64,000 bases of DNA from Coprococcus sp. (GTDB lineage Bacteria; Bacillota; Clostridia; Lachnospirales; Lachnospiraceae). Where the stretch lies: contig JAAWDY010000011.1 of the NCBI GenBank assembly GCA_022793995.1, positions 237,596-301,595 of the forward strand, given 5' to 3'. The notes below the pieces were generated by a model. The model worked only from the letters and a program-made list of their open reading frames with translations. It had not been told where the DNA came from and did no database searches. The first letter of the stretch is position 1, and every line of letters starts with the position of its first letter. Position numbers and translations under genes: made by a program. Shown here piece by piece: positions 50,132-60,949 of the stretch.

Positions 50132-51027
50132 ACCCTTGTCTGTTTTGCTTTCTCGAACAATTCGATCAGATAGTTACCCACAATCACCGAGAGTTCCACC
50201 ACATGACTCTTCAGCTCGTTGGGAACGTATCTTCCAAACTCCTGTATCTCATAAGTAAGCTCGCCTTCGTAATTAATATCCGCAAGACCTGCCATCGCTT
50301 CCGCCCAGTCCGTGTTCCCGAAAAACGGGAGCAGATGGTCGTCGCTTACCCCATGATTATCTTGAACATGGACTGCTTTCAGACGGCTTCCGATGCAGTT
50401 CAGGTTCTTTCTGTGAAAACCGCCTGTGAGATTGGCATGGCCGAAATCATAGCACACACCGATATTATCGGAATGGAACGCGTCCGCCAGTTCACAGAGT
50501 TCTCCCATGGAAGAACAGAAAATCCTTTGATATGGTTTCACCTTGTACTCAAAATCATTCTCAAGCGCGATTCCGATTCCCGCTTTCACGGCTTCTTCTA
50601 CATGGGGAGAATAATATTCCACATTTCTTTTCAGGGACACGGACATATCCTGCCCCGCATCGTAGACAGTTCCGGGGTGGGTTACAGTCCATTTGACGCC
50701 AAGCATGCCGGATGCTTCGATGGAACGGCGTATCAGCTCTTCCATCAAGTCGATCTTTCCCTGATCTGTGGTTCCGAATATATCATAATAAGGAAGATGG
50801 GACTGGGTGTATCTCACACCCAGTTTTGCTCCCAATTCTCCCAGCTCATCCACATAGCTTTTCCAGTCGTCATCCCGCATCCGGGACGCTGGATTCATCG
50901 CTTCGCAGAAGTTCAAATCCATCACGCGGTAACCAGCCGCCGCGCACATCTCAATTCCGTAAGCCATGGGGTTTTTCTTTCCCCCGGGGCAAAAGGCGGT
51001 TATATTGGTTGAGGTTGAAAGTTCCAT
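50128..51027 (-). CDS. Sugar phosphate isomerase/epimerase (xylose isomerase-like TIM barrel)
   Basis: 299 aa; GVCYDFGHANLTG, LKAVHVQDN. Confidence 0.9.
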   Translation of the reverse strand: MELSTSTNITAFCPGGKKNPMAYGIEMCAAAGYRVMDLNFCEAMNPASRMRDDDWKSYVDELGELGAKLGVRYTQSHLPYYDIFGTTDQGKIDLMEELIRRSIEASGMLGVKWTVTHPGTVYDAGQDMSVSLKRNVEYYSPHVEEAVKAGIGIALENDFEYKVKPYQRIFCSSMGELCELADAFHSDNIGVCYDFGHANLTGGFHRKNLNCIGSRLKAVHVQDNHGVSDDHLLPFFGNTDWAEAMAGLADINYEGELTYEIQEFGRYVPNELKSHVVELSVIVGNYLIELFEKAKQTRV

Positions 51028-51053
51028 GGCTCTCCTTTCTTTTTCAAGGACTT

Positions 51054-52460
51054 TTAGTTATTTGTCCGATTATACTGCTCCAAAAGATCATTCAGCGTTG
51101 CGCTCATTTCTTCCACAGCATCGTCCACACTCATGTTGCTCTCCAACATTTCGGTAACCACATCCTGAATTGCCATATAGAAGTCCTGGCTGGGTCCTAC
51201 CGTCACGCCGACCATGTCTCCGCTGGTCTTTTCAAGCTGGTCGATCCCCACCTTAAACTGCGGATGCTCCTCAAGAAACGCTTGATATTCCTGCAGGTCG
51301 TTCGCTCCAGTATTCACTGCAAAGTAGCCTGTTCCCATGGAAAGCTTTGCCTGCGCTTCCGCAGAACATACATATTTTACGAACTCCCAAGCTGCTTTCG
51401 CTTTTGCGTCATCTTTCTTGAACATACACAGGGATGCGCCGGATACGGTAGCGCCGTAATTCGCATCGTCGTTCACTCTCGGATAATACGTGCATCCAAG
51501 CTCGAACTTGCCATCGATCGTGGTGAGCAGCGTATTCAGATTCGAGGTGGATGTGGTATAGAACACAAGCTGTCCGGCAAAGAACATGTCTGACAGGCCG
51601 CTTCCGTTATTCGCAACCGCGCCCGCATCGTACATCTTTTTCCACTCTGTCAGGAAGGTTGCAAGGGTTCCGTCCTCGTCGCAAACCAACTGTGTAGCCG
51701 TACCCTTTCTTCCGTTCATGTTATCTACCACGTAAGAAGCGTCCGCGTCTTTTCCTGGAATCTGTCCAATCCAGTTTGCAAGCGTCGGAGTATTCGGAAT
51801 CTGCGCGTAAGCCACAAGGTCAGCCCCGTCCGCGTTCTTCTCCGGGAGTTTGGAAGCCACATCGGTGATCTCCGCAAAGGTCGTCGGAGCTTCCGCAATC
51901 TTCGCGTCGTCCAGGATCGTCTTATTGTAGTACATAACAGTCGTAGAAGCCGGGAATGGCATACCTACCTGCACATCATTGAAGTTCCAATTCTTAAGAG
52001 GCGCCGACATAATCTGGGACAGATCATAGTCTTTGTCATCCTTCAGCGCGTCGTCTACCGTATATGCCTGCTCGGCATTCTGGAAATCCACGATACCTGT
52101 CGCGTCTACCTGGATTACATCCGGAAGTTCATCATATTGTTTACTTTGCAGGACGGTACGCAGTTTCTTGCTGCTGTCCGCATAAGCCCCCTGATAAACA
52201 GACTCTACTGTAATCTGTTTCTCCTTGCCCACGCCCTCGTTGAAATCTTTGACGAGTTCGTCCATGACTTTCCCAGCGTCGTCGCTCATGGAGTGCCACA
52301 GAACGATCGTCTGCGGTCCCGCCGCCTCTTCACTTTCTTCTGTTTTTCCGTCATCTGTTTTTTCAGGCCCCTTTTCTTCTTCCTTGCTCCCGCAGCCTGC
52401 AAAAAGTGCAGCTGTCATTGCCAACACCAGAATACACGCCAGTAAGTTACGTTTTTTCAT
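51054..52460 (-). CDS. ABC transporter substrate-binding lipoprotein (sugar/UgpB-like)
   Basis: Lipobox LFAGCGS; IVLWHSMSDDAGKVMDELVKDFNE. Confidence 0.93.
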   Translation of the reverse strand: MKKRNLLACILVLAMTAALFAGCGSKEEEKGPEKTDDGKTEESEEAAGPQTIVLWHSMSDDAGKVMDELVKDFNEGVGKEKQITVESVYQGAYADSSKKLRTVLQSKQYDELPDVIQVDATGIVDFQNAEQAYTVDDALKDDKDYDLSQIMSAPLKNWNFNDVQVGMPFPASTTVMYYNKTILDDAKIAEAPTTFAEITDVASKLPEKNADGADLVAYAQIPNTPTLANWIGQIPGKDADASYVVDNMNGRKGTATQLVCDEDGTLATFLTEWKKMYDAGAVANNGSGLSDMFFAGQLVFYTTSTSNLNTLLTTIDGKFELGCTYYPRVNDDANYGATVSGASLCMFKKDDAKAKAAWEFVKYVCSAEAQAKLSMGTGYFAVNTGANDLQEYQAFLEEHPQFKVGIDQLEKTSGDMVGVTVGPSQDFYMAIQDVVTEMLESNMSVDDAVEEMSATLNDLLEQYNRTNN

Positions 52461-52503
52461 AATCCTTCCTCCTTTTGTTTTATCCTCTTAATTTTATCTA
52501 TGC

Positions 52504-53337
52504 CTAACCGACGATCGCGCCGGCAGTCATCCCTTTTACAATATTCCGCCTCAGGATCACGAACAGAATGAACGACGGTATCAGCGTCAAAGTCACCGCC
52601 GCCAGAATCAGATGGTAGTTCGTCCCGGTAACGGAAGTCAGCATCGTGATTCCGACCTGCACGGTACGCATCTCTTCCCTGTTTGTCACAAGCAGAGGCC
52701 ACAGGTATGCATTCCACAGGTTGATAAAGGACTGAACGGACAGTGTCATCAGTACCGGTTTTCCAATCGGGAGTACTACAGACCACAGGAAACGCAGATG
52801 CCCGCAGCCGTCCATGAAAGCGGCATCCCTAAGCTCCCTCGGGATCGTCTTAAAATTCTGCCGCAGCATGAACATCTGCGACGCCCCCACGAACGAGGTA
52901 ATACACATACCCAAATATGTATCCAGAAGGTTCAGCCTGGAAACCGTTAGGTAGTTTGTGATGGTAAGCGTATCCCCCGGCAGCATCATGGTCGCCAGGA
53001 TTACGAAGAACAAGACCGTCTTGCCCCGGAAATCGAAAAACGCAAACGCATAAGCCGCCAGCACCGCGAACGCCATCCTCGCCACCGTCCCCATCAGGGA
53101 TACGATGAACGAGTTCATCATAAACCGAAGGAGCGGCGTCTTCTCCAGCGCTTCCTTAAAATTATCCAGATTGGCGAAACTTTCCGGCAGGAAGGTCGGG
53201 GGGTAATTCCCGAACTCCACACGTGCCTTGAAAGCGCCGAATATACAATAGACCACAGGTAAGATGATAAGGCATCCCAACGCAACCGCTATGATCGTCA
53301 CAATAATACTGATAGCACGTTCTTTCTTATTCCGCAT
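52504..53337 (-). CDS. Carbohydrate ABC transporter permease (UgpE/MalG-like)
   Basis: 277 aa; EAA-type loop RDAAFMDGCGHLRFLWSVVLPIGKP. Confidence 0.94.
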   Translation of the reverse strand: MRNKKERAISIIVTIIAVALGCLIILPVVYCIFGAFKARVEFGNYPPTFLPESFANLDNFKEALEKTPLLRFMMNSFIVSLMGTVARMAFAVLAAYAFAFFDFRGKTVLFFVILATMMLPGDTLTITNYLTVSRLNLLDTYLGMCITSFVGASQMFMLRQNFKTIPRELRDAAFMDGCGHLRFLWSVVLPIGKPVLMTLSVQSFINLWNAYLWPLLVTNREEMRTVQVGITMLTSVTGTNYHLILAAVTLTLIPSFILFVILRRNIVKGMTAGAIVG

Positions 53338-53350
53338 ATTTCCCCCTCCT

Positions 53351-54244
53351 TTACGAATAATCGTCCCGTTTACTGTCGAACCAGAACGCCAGCGCCGTCA
53401 TACCGAATGTCAGGGCAAACGTCACGATACTGATACACGCCGCCAGACTATAGTCGGAGGACTGATAGCCGGAAGTAAACATCATGTAGATCAGCGTTGT
53501 GGTGGAACGTGACGGTCCGCCTTCCGTGATAATCATGACCGGTCCCGACGTCATCATCGCGAGTACCAGATTGGTACAGACCACGTACAGGATCGTCGGC
53601 ATCACCAGCGGAATCTGCACTTTAAAAAGCCGTGTGAAAAATCCTGCCCCGTCAAGCTGTGCGGCCTCCACCACCGACTCGGGAAGTCCTCTTAACGCTG
53701 ATAAAAACAGCAGAAAATCAAACGCCATGCCCATCCACAGACAGACGATCAATATTCCAAACATTGCATATTTTCTATCTTCAAACCATCCGAGATTAAT
53801 ACCAAGAAAATAATTGACATAGCCCACAGTAGGACTAAGCAGAATTTTAAAGATCATCGCCACCGCTGACATCGGAACCGCCATAGGAAGTGTAAACATC
53901 GTCTCATATACGCTGCTCAGTTTTCTCTTTTTATTTGCAAGCAATGCGCATCCCATAGAAAAGCACAAGTTCAGGGGAACGAACATAACCGTCAGCTTCA
54001 ATGTATTGAATAAAGCTTTCTTAAAGTTACGATGGCCGAACAGATAGGCAAAATTCTCGAACCCAGCAAATCCTGTGATCTCCCCGCTTACATTCACTTT
54101 GCTGAAACTGTAAAGAAATGTCTTAAAAAACGGATAGTATACAAATGCAACGGCAAATAAAATGATCGGAGCCAGGAAAAGATATGGTTCCAGCCGCTTA
54201 AAGCCGCTCTTCTTTTGTGAAACGGATACTTTACTTGAAGCCAA
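53351..54244 (-). CDS. Carbohydrate ABC transporter permease (UgpA/MalF-like)
   Basis: 297 aa; EAAQLDGAGFFTRLFKVQIPLVMP. Confidence 0.94.
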   Translation of the reverse strand: MASSKVSVSQKKSGFKRLEPYLFLAPIILFAVAFVYYPFFKTFLYSFSKVNVSGEITGFAGFENFAYLFGHRNFKKALFNTLKLTVMFVPLNLCFSMGCALLANKKRKLSSVYETMFTLPMAVPMSAVAMIFKILLSPTVGYVNYFLGINLGWFEDRKYAMFGILIVCLWMGMAFDFLLFLSALRGLPESVVEAAQLDGAGFFTRLFKVQIPLVMPTILYVVCTNLVLAMMTSGPVMIITEGGPSRSTTTLIYMMFTSGYQSSDYSLAACISIVTFALTFGMTALAFWFDSKRDDYS

Positions 54245-54460
54245 TGTTGATACCTCCCTTGTACTTTCCAGACTTTACTGTTATTGAATGACTGCCATCA
54301 TTCTACATTAATTTATTACTTTTGTCAACATTTACAGACAAATGTCGCAAATAATTGTGCAAAAAATCAATTTCCATCTGTACAAAAAGTTTTATCACAT
54401 TGCAACTTCGCTTCGGCGGGATACAATATCATCAAATTCCTTTCCGCCCCGGGCGCACTA

Positions 54461-54490
54461 AAAATGGGGTGTCCCTCTTGGAACATCCCA
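54461..54490 (-). terminator. Intrinsic terminator after rpsU
   Basis: Minus strand tgggatgttccaagagggacaccccattttt. Confidence 0.7.
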
Positions 54491-54503
54491 TTGTCTGCAC
54501 AAT

Positions 54504-54680
54504 TTAATTATATTTGCGTTTTCTGGCAGCTTCGGATTTCTTTTTACGTCTTACGCTCGGCTTTTCGTAATGCTCTCTCTTACGAATCTCCTGCTGAATT
54601 CCTGCTTTTGCGCAGTTTCGTTTGAATCTGCGTAAAGCGCTGTCCAACGTCTCGTTTTCTTTTACGACTACATTTGACAT
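54504..54680 (-). CDS. rpsU: 30S ribosomal protein S21 (58 aa, below ORF-track cutoff)
   Basis: Translation [58 protein letters not shown]. Confidence 0.97.
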   Translation of the reverse strand: MSNVVVKENETLDSALRRFKRNCAKAGIQQEIRKREHYEKPSVRRKKKSEAARKRKYN

Positions 54681-54862
54681 TCTCTCACACCTAACCTCCC
54701 CTCCAGTCCGGTATTGTGCATCATACGGCTGTTCGGGTAATATAATTGCACTACTGCAATTATAGCATATTTTTATTTTACGTCAAGATTTTTCTAGGAA
54801 ATTCTGGCGAAATCCTGGATAAACCCACCATTTTTTATTTTCCTTGGTTTTGACGGCACAGT

Positions 54863-57505
54863 TTACCCTTTGATCTGACCCGCAAGTACTTCTTTTACCT
54901 TAGCAAGTGCGTCTGGAATTCCATCCGGATTCTTGCCACCTGCCTGCGCCATATTCGGTCGTCCGCCTCCGCCTCCTCCGACGCAGGACGCGATCGCCTT
55001 GATAAGGTTTCCTGCATGGGCGCCCTTCTTCATCGCTCCGTCCGTAGCTGTAGCCATAAGACTAACTTTCCCACCGGATGTGGACGCGATCACAACCATG
55101 CCTTCTCCTATCTTCTCTTTCAGCTGATCGCCCAGATCACGCAGTCCGTTCATATCCATATCCGGCACGCTGACTGCCAGGAACTTGACTTTACAAACCT
55201 CGTCTACCTGATCCATCACATCTCCCATGGCGTCCTTAGCCATCTTACTTTTCAGGCTCTCGATCTCGCCGCGCAGCTCCTTGTTCTCTGCCTGAAGATG
55301 GCTGATCTTGTCCGCCACTGTCTCCGGCGTTGCTTTTAAAAGTTTTGCCGCGTCGTTTAATCTTTCCTCCAGAGTATTATAATAACGGATTAGTCCTTTT
55401 GACGTCAGCGCCTCGATACGGCGCACGCCTGCCGCCACACCGCTCTCAGAGAGAATCTTAAAGGCCCCGATTTCTCCAGTATTTGGCACATGAGTCCCGC
55501 CGCAGAACTCGATGGAGTAATCCCCCATATTCACGACCCGCACGATATCCCCGTACTTCTCGCCGAAAAGCGCCTGCGCGCCTGTTTTCCGTGCTTCTTC
55601 AATCGGCATATTCTTGATTACGACTGGGAGGGACTGGGAAATACTGTCATTTACCAGGTCTTCCACCTTTTTCAATTCGTCCGGCGTCATCGCGGAAAAA
55701 TGGGAAAAGTCAAAACGCAGCCTTTCTTCATTCACGCTGGATCCCGCCTGCTCTACATGGGTTCCCAAAACGGTCCTGAGCGCTTTTTGAAGCAGATGGG
55801 TCGCGCTATGGTTTCTCGCCGAGAGGGCGCGTTTCTCCGGATCTACCTGCAAGGTCACCTGGTCCCCTGTCTTTATCATTCCCCGGCTCATCCGTCCGAC
55901 ATGGCCGATCTTCCCGCCGAGAAGTTTTACTACCTCTTCCACGACAAACTCGCCGTCCTTACAGACAATCACGCCGTGATCCGCTTCCTGTCCGCCGCTC
56001 ACCGCATAGAACGGTGTCTTTTCTACAAAGACCGTTCCTTTTTCACCGTCGGAAAGAGCGTCCACGACAGCCTCTTCTGTCGTCATGACTGTGATTCTCG
56101 ATTCATAGGTAAGGTTGTCATATCCTACAAATTCCGAAGTAATATTCGGGTCAATGGACTCGTATACCGTCGCGTCCGCTCCCATATAGTTGGTTTCTTT
56201 CCTGGCGCTGCGAGCTGTCTTACGCTGTACTTCCATTGCTTTTTGGAAGCCCTCTTCCTCCACACTGATCCCGGCTTCTTCAAGAATCTCTTTCGTCAGG
56301 TCCAAAGGGAATCCATACGTGTCATATAATTTAAACGCATCCTCCCCTGGAAGCGTTTTTACCCCTTCTTTGTCCAGCTTTTCTTTCATCTCGCCCAAAA
56401 TAACGAGTCCCTGATCGATCGTACGGTCAAACTGTTCTTCCTCCTGACGGATCGCCTTCATGATAACATCCTTCTTCTCTTCCAGCTCCGGATACCCGTC
56501 CTTGGATCCGTCAATGACTGTCTGCGCCAGTTCAGTCAAGAAACTTTCTTTTATATTCAACAGTCTTCCATGGCGGCAGGCACGGCGCAAAAGTCTTCTC
56601 AGCACATAGCCTCTCCCTTCATTGGAAGGCATGATTCCATCAGAGATCATAAAAGAAACCGAACGGATATGGTCCGTGATTACCCGGACGGATACATCTG
56701 ATTCTTCTCCCTGCCCATAGGAAATTCCCGCCATACGGCACACATGTTCCCTCAGTTCCCGGATCGTATCCACATCGAACATAGAATCCACGTCCTGCAC
56801 AATACACGCAAGTCTCTCAAGCCCCATACCGGTATCGATATTCTTCTGCTCCAGTTCCGTATAGTGGTTGTGGCCGTCATTATCGAACTGGGTAAAAACA
56901 TTGTTCCAGATCTCCATGTACCGGTCGCACTCACAGCCTACTGTGCAGTCCGGCTTACCGCAGCCGAACCGTTCTCCTCTGTCATAATAAATCTCTGAAC
57001 AAGGACCACACGGACCGGAACCATGTTCCCAGAAATTGTCCTCTTTCCCAAACCGGAAAATCCGCTCTTTTGCGATCCCGATCTCTTTATTCCATATCTC
57101 GAACGCCTCTTCATCGTCCAGATAAATGGACGGATACAGCCTGTCCGCGTCAAGTCCCACTACATCTGTGAGGAATTCCCAGGACCAGTGGATTGCTTCC
57201 CGTTTAAAATAGTCTCCAAAAGAAAAATTACCTAACATCTCAAAGAACGTGCCGTGCCGCGCCGTCTTCCCAACATTATCAATATCCCCGGTCCGAATAC
57301 ACTTCTGGCACGTCGTCACCCGGCGCCGCGGCGGAATCTCCTGCCCGGTAAAATACGGCTTTAGCGGAGCCATCCCTGAATTAATCAGCAACAGGCTGTT
57401 ATCATTATGCGGTACCAGGGAAAAACTTTTCATCTTTAAATGTCCCTTGCTCTCAAAAAAATTCAGGAACATCCTCCTTAATTCGTTCACTCCATACGCT
57501 TTCAT
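54863..57505 (-). CDS. alaS: Alanyl-tRNA synthetase
   Basis: 880 aa; MKAYGVNELRRMFLNFFESKGH, FCGGTHVPNTGEIG. Confidence 0.97.
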   Translation of the reverse strand: MKAYGVNELRRMFLNFFESKGHLKMKSFSLVPHNDNSLLLINSGMAPLKPYFTGQEIPPRRRVTTCQKCIRTGDIDNVGKTARHGTFFEMLGNFSFGDYFKREAIHWSWEFLTDVVGLDADRLYPSIYLDDEEAFEIWNKEIGIAKERIFRFGKEDNFWEHGSGPCGPCSEIYYDRGERFGCGKPDCTVGCECDRYMEIWNNVFTQFDNDGHNHYTELEQKNIDTGMGLERLACIVQDVDSMFDVDTIRELREHVCRMAGISYGQGEESDVSVRVITDHIRSVSFMISDGIMPSNEGRGYVLRRLLRRACRHGRLLNIKESFLTELAQTVIDGSKDGYPELEEKKDVIMKAIRQEEEQFDRTIDQGLVILGEMKEKLDKEGVKTLPGEDAFKLYDTYGFPLDLTKEILEEAGISVEEEGFQKAMEVQRKTARSARKETNYMGADATVYESIDPNITSEFVGYDNLTYESRITVMTTEEAVVDALSDGEKGTVFVEKTPFYAVSGGQEADHGVIVCKDGEFVVEEVVKLLGGKIGHVGRMSRGMIKTGDQVTLQVDPEKRALSARNHSATHLLQKALRTVLGTHVEQAGSSVNEERLRFDFSHFSAMTPDELKKVEDLVNDSISQSLPVVIKNMPIEEARKTGAQALFGEKYGDIVRVVNMGDYSIEFCGGTHVPNTGEIGAFKILSESGVAAGVRRIEALTSKGLIRYYNTLEERLNDAAKLLKATPETVADKISHLQAENKELRGEIESLKSKMAKDAMGDVMDQVDEVCKVKFLAVSVPDMDMNGLRDLGDQLKEKIGEGMVVIASTSGGKVSLMATATDGAMKKGAHAGNLIKAIASCVGGGGGGRPNMAQAGGKNPDGIPDALAKVKEVLAGQIKG

Positions 57506-57644
57506 CTTTTCCTCCTCGCATGTCTTTCTGCCATCCGGAACACCCCCGGATGCGAATCAGCTAATCATTTATTATAATGAGAATCCCGGGATTTGTCAAT
57601 GTATCCCGGGATTGAAAAATGTTATTCTCTTATGCTGTGTCCTG

Positions 57645-57764
57645 CTATTTCTTTGCATCCGACCGCTCTCTCAGCTTCTTGCCGGTTACTACCCCTAACA
57701 CGGCGAATACTGTGATAAAGAGCATTTTTAACACAGTACTGATTAATGTTGAAAAAAACGCCAT
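57645..57764 (-). CDS. Small (39 aa) predicted single-TM protein
   Basis: MAFFSTLISTVLKMLFITVFAVLGVVTGKKLRERSDAKK with RBS aggaggaacaggt immediately upstream; below ORF-track cutoff. Confidence 0.65.
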   Translation of the reverse strand: MAFFSTLISTVLKMLFITVFAVLGVVTGKKLRERSDAKK

Positions 57765-57875
57765 ACCTGTTCCTCCTGTTTCTAGTATCTGAAACCTCTG
57801 AATTTCTATATATCATACCATAATGGGACAAAGATTGCAAACATAACATTCATGTATTCCATTACATGTATTCCA

Positions 57876-60275
57876 TTACAACAACAATTCCTGTGCATAG
57901 CGCACAGACTGCATCGCATCCTTCCCGTAGAAATCCGCGCCGATCCTATCCGCATACTCCTGATTCAACACAGCGCCTCCGACCATCACTTTACAGTCCG
58001 GCTTCGTTTCTCTGAGAATCCGAATGGTCTCCTCCATACTGGCTACTGTTGTCGTCATGAGGGCGCTTAAGCCCACAAGGCGGATATTCTCCTTCACCGC
58101 CTGGTTTACAATCACTTCTGGCTCCACATCCTTTCCCAAGTCGATCACCTCGAACCCGTAGTTTTCCAAAAGGACTCGGACAATATTCTTTCCGATATCA
58201 TGGATGTCTCCCTTTACGGTGGCAAGGATGATTTTCTCCTTCTTCGTCTCTTCCTTTCCCGACACTGTAAGCACGTCTTTTATGACGGCAAACGCGATTT
58301 TCGCGGCGTCGGCACTCATCAGGAGTTGAGGAAGGAATATTGTTCCTTTCTCAAACCCTTCTCCTACTATATTCAATGCTGGTATCAAATCAGACTGGAT
58401 GATATCAAGAGGCTCCTTTTCTTTCACAAGCTCTCTTGCAATCCGGTGCGCCTCCTCTTTAAGTCCACGTTCAATCGCATAAGAAAGTGTCATTCCCGAG
58501 CCTGCTCCTATGACAGATGTTTTTTCTTTTCCCTCCATCTGCGGCGCGGCCGCATATCGTTCTATATAAGATACACAGTTTTCATCATACCCCATAAGGG
58601 CGTTATAAGCGTGGTACGCCTGCATCATTTCTTCCGAAGAAGGGTTGATGATCCCGGCGGTAAGTCCGCTTTGCAGCGCCATGGTGTAGAAATGGCTGTT
58701 GATTACCGGACGCCTGGGAAGCCCGAATGAAATATTCGACACTCCGAGCACCGTCCTCACTTTATATCGTTCCCTTACCCCCTTAAGCGCCTCTAGTGTA
58801 ACCCTGGCCCCGTCTTTCTCCGAACTGACCGTCATCGTCAAAACGTCGATCACGATATCCTTTTTCGGTATTCCATACCGGGCCGCCTCTTCTATGATCT
58901 TTCCCGCGATTGCGATCCTAGTCTTAGCATCAGCCGGTATCCCCTGCTCGTTTAGGGTCAGCCCCACGACTACGCCTCCGTATTTCTGTACCAGAGGAAA
59001 TACCCTATCCATGGACTCCTGCTTCCCACTGACTGAATTCAGCATCGGCTTCCCGTTGTAAATCCGCATGGCGGCTTCCATTGCTTTTGCGTCAACGGTA
59101 TCAATCTGGAGAGGAAGACTTGTCACGCTCTGTAGTTCCTGTACCACGTCCTGCATCATCGCCGCTTCGTCAATATCCGGGAGTCCCACATTCACATCCA
59201 AGATATGTGCCCCCTTATCCTGCTGTGTGATTCCCTCCCGCAGGATATAGTCCATATCATGGGATTTTAAGGCTTCCTTGAACCTTTTCTTCCCGGTTGG
59301 ATTGATCCGCTCTCCTATGATAAGTGGCTTCTCTGCGAGAATCACCGCTTGTCCATAAGAGGATACGATCGTATCCTGCTTCTCTTCTGGAGGAAGCATG
59401 TTCAGATTCCGACATATTTCCACCATATGTCTGATATGCTCCGGGGTCGTCCCACAGCATCCCCCGATTATATTGGCGCCGCTCTCCACGATTTCTGACA
59501 TTGTCTCCGCAAATTCCGTTGGCCCCACGTCATAATAAGTTTCCCCGCCTCGCTGCCTTGGGAGACCTGCGTTTGGTTTTACGATAACGGGAAGGGAAGT
59601 GTATTTGCGCATCTCTTTCAAAATCGGAAGCATCTGCCTGGGACCTAGTCCACAGTTTATCCCGATCGCGTCTACCTTAAGTCCTTCCAGGAGAGCAACG
59701 ACAGAGGGTACGTCTCCTCCTGTCAAAAGTTTCCCTTTCTCGTCAAAAATCATGGTGACGAACACAGGAAGATCCGCATTTTCCTTGGCGGCAAGCACCG
59801 CCGCCTTCACCTCATAGGTATCGCTCATCGTCTCAATATGGATGAGATCTGCTCCGTATCTCTGTCCGCACCGCACTTCACGTACAAACGCTTCATAGGC
59901 GTCCTCAAACGCCAGATCCCCCATAGGTTTTAGCAGTTTTCCGGTAGGTCCGATATCCAGAGCTACATATGTCTCTCTTCCCTTCGCCGCCTTCTTCTGC
60001 GCGGTCCTGGCTGCGTCAAGTGCCGCTCTTACCGCATCCTCCGGCAGATATTTGTCATGGTGAAACTTACAGGCATTCGCACCGAACGTATTTGCAAGGA
60101 CAATATCGCTCCCTGCTTCGTAATATTGTCTGTGTATTTTCTCGATTCTGTCCGGGAACTCCAGATTCCAGACCTCCGGAAGCTCTCCAGCCTTTAGGCC
60201 TTCCGCCTGAAGGAGGGTTCCCATCCCACCGTCAAAAAACAACAATTCTCTGCCTAACCGTTCTTTTATGCTCAT
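57876..60275 (-). CDS. metH: Cobalamin-dependent methionine synthase (lacking C-terminal activation domain)
   Basis: 799 aa: homocysteine methyltransferase (GINCGLGPRQM, GGCCGTTPEH), pterin-binding, B12-binding (GDIHDIGKNIV) domains. Confidence 0.94.
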   Translation of the reverse strand: MSIKERLGRELLFFDGGMGTLLQAEGLKAGELPEVWNLEFPDRIEKIHRQYYEAGSDIVLANTFGANACKFHHDKYLPEDAVRAALDAARTAQKKAAKGRETYVALDIGPTGKLLKPMGDLAFEDAYEAFVREVRCGQRYGADLIHIETMSDTYEVKAAVLAAKENADLPVFVTMIFDEKGKLLTGGDVPSVVALLEGLKVDAIGINCGLGPRQMLPILKEMRKYTSLPVIVKPNAGLPRQRGGETYYDVGPTEFAETMSEIVESGANIIGGCCGTTPEHIRHMVEICRNLNMLPPEEKQDTIVSSYGQAVILAEKPLIIGERINPTGKKRFKEALKSHDMDYILREGITQQDKGAHILDVNVGLPDIDEAAMMQDVVQELQSVTSLPLQIDTVDAKAMEAAMRIYNGKPMLNSVSGKQESMDRVFPLVQKYGGVVVGLTLNEQGIPADAKTRIAIAGKIIEEAARYGIPKKDIVIDVLTMTVSSEKDGARVTLEALKGVRERYKVRTVLGVSNISFGLPRRPVINSHFYTMALQSGLTAGIINPSSEEMMQAYHAYNALMGYDENCVSYIERYAAAPQMEGKEKTSVIGAGSGMTLSYAIERGLKEEAHRIARELVKEKEPLDIIQSDLIPALNIVGEGFEKGTIFLPQLLMSADAAKIAFAVIKDVLTVSGKEETKKEKIILATVKGDIHDIGKNIVRVLLENYGFEVIDLGKDVEPEVIVNQAVKENIRLVGLSALMTTTVASMEETIRILRETKPDCKVMVGGAVLNQEYADRIGADFYGKDAMQSVRYAQELLL

Positions 60276-60937
60276 ACTGCGCCGTCCCTTTCATTCCTTC
60301 TGTATTTACAATCTGTTTTATCGCACTCTTCACAGCCTTTTCTATGACAGTCCGCCTTTTCCCTGCTGATCCCAATGACCGCTGTCACCGATTTCGTAGG
60401 CGTAAGCATATACCTCTCCGTCATGGTAAGCCCAATTTTTTTCGGTGCATCCAACATTCTTAGTACCTCTTGCTGGTGATGAATATCAAAATCCCCGTAT
60501 CCCGGACTGAACCGGGGACGCAGCCATTGTCCCTCTTTTGCCTTTTCCTTTGCAAGCTTATCCTGTATCTCATCACAGTACTCCTCCAGGTACGCCGCTG
60601 CGCATGCCTGCAGTACAACTGCTTTCGCCATATCGGTCAGGGAATACTTTTTCAAAAGAAAATCAACCTCTGCCCCCAATGTTGCCCCAAATACCGCCGT
60701 CTCCCGACATCCCAGAAGATTCTTCGCAAGATTTTTGCTTGCAATATTCATTGTGCCAATCATAATTCGCCCGTGCTCCGGGAAATGGCATTCAAAAATG
60801 CGATAGACGGATTTCAGCCGCGCACATGATTCCAGCTCCTTAAAGGAATCTGCAACAAGCGCCAGCGTCCTCTCATCTACCGCATGCCTTCCATATCCCA
60901 GATAGCGGACCGCTTCCAGCGTTCTCTCGTCTGCCAT
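60272..60937 (-). CDS. Stand-alone methionine synthase activation-domain-like protein
   Basis: 221 aa; RPRFSPGYGDFDIHHQQEVLRMLDAPKKIGLTMTERYMLTPTKSVTAVIGIS matches the MetH activation domain; overlaps metH start by 4 bp. Confidence 0.88.
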   Translation of the reverse strand: MADERTLEAVRYLGYGRHAVDERTLALVADSFKELESCARLKSVYRIFECHFPEHGRIMIGTMNIASKNLAKNLLGCRETAVFGATLGAEVDFLLKKYSLTDMAKAVVLQACAAAYLEEYCDEIQDKLAKEKAKEGQWLRPRFSPGYGDFDIHHQQEVLRMLDAPKKIGLTMTERYMLTPTKSVTAVIGISREKADCHRKGCEECDKTDCKYRRNERDGAV

Positions 60938-60949
60938 GATCCGTTACCC

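Noticed and set aside
57506-57640. T-box leader for alaS
   Set aside because: Hairpins are present but the conserved T-box AGGGTGGNACCGCG motif was not found on the minus strand.
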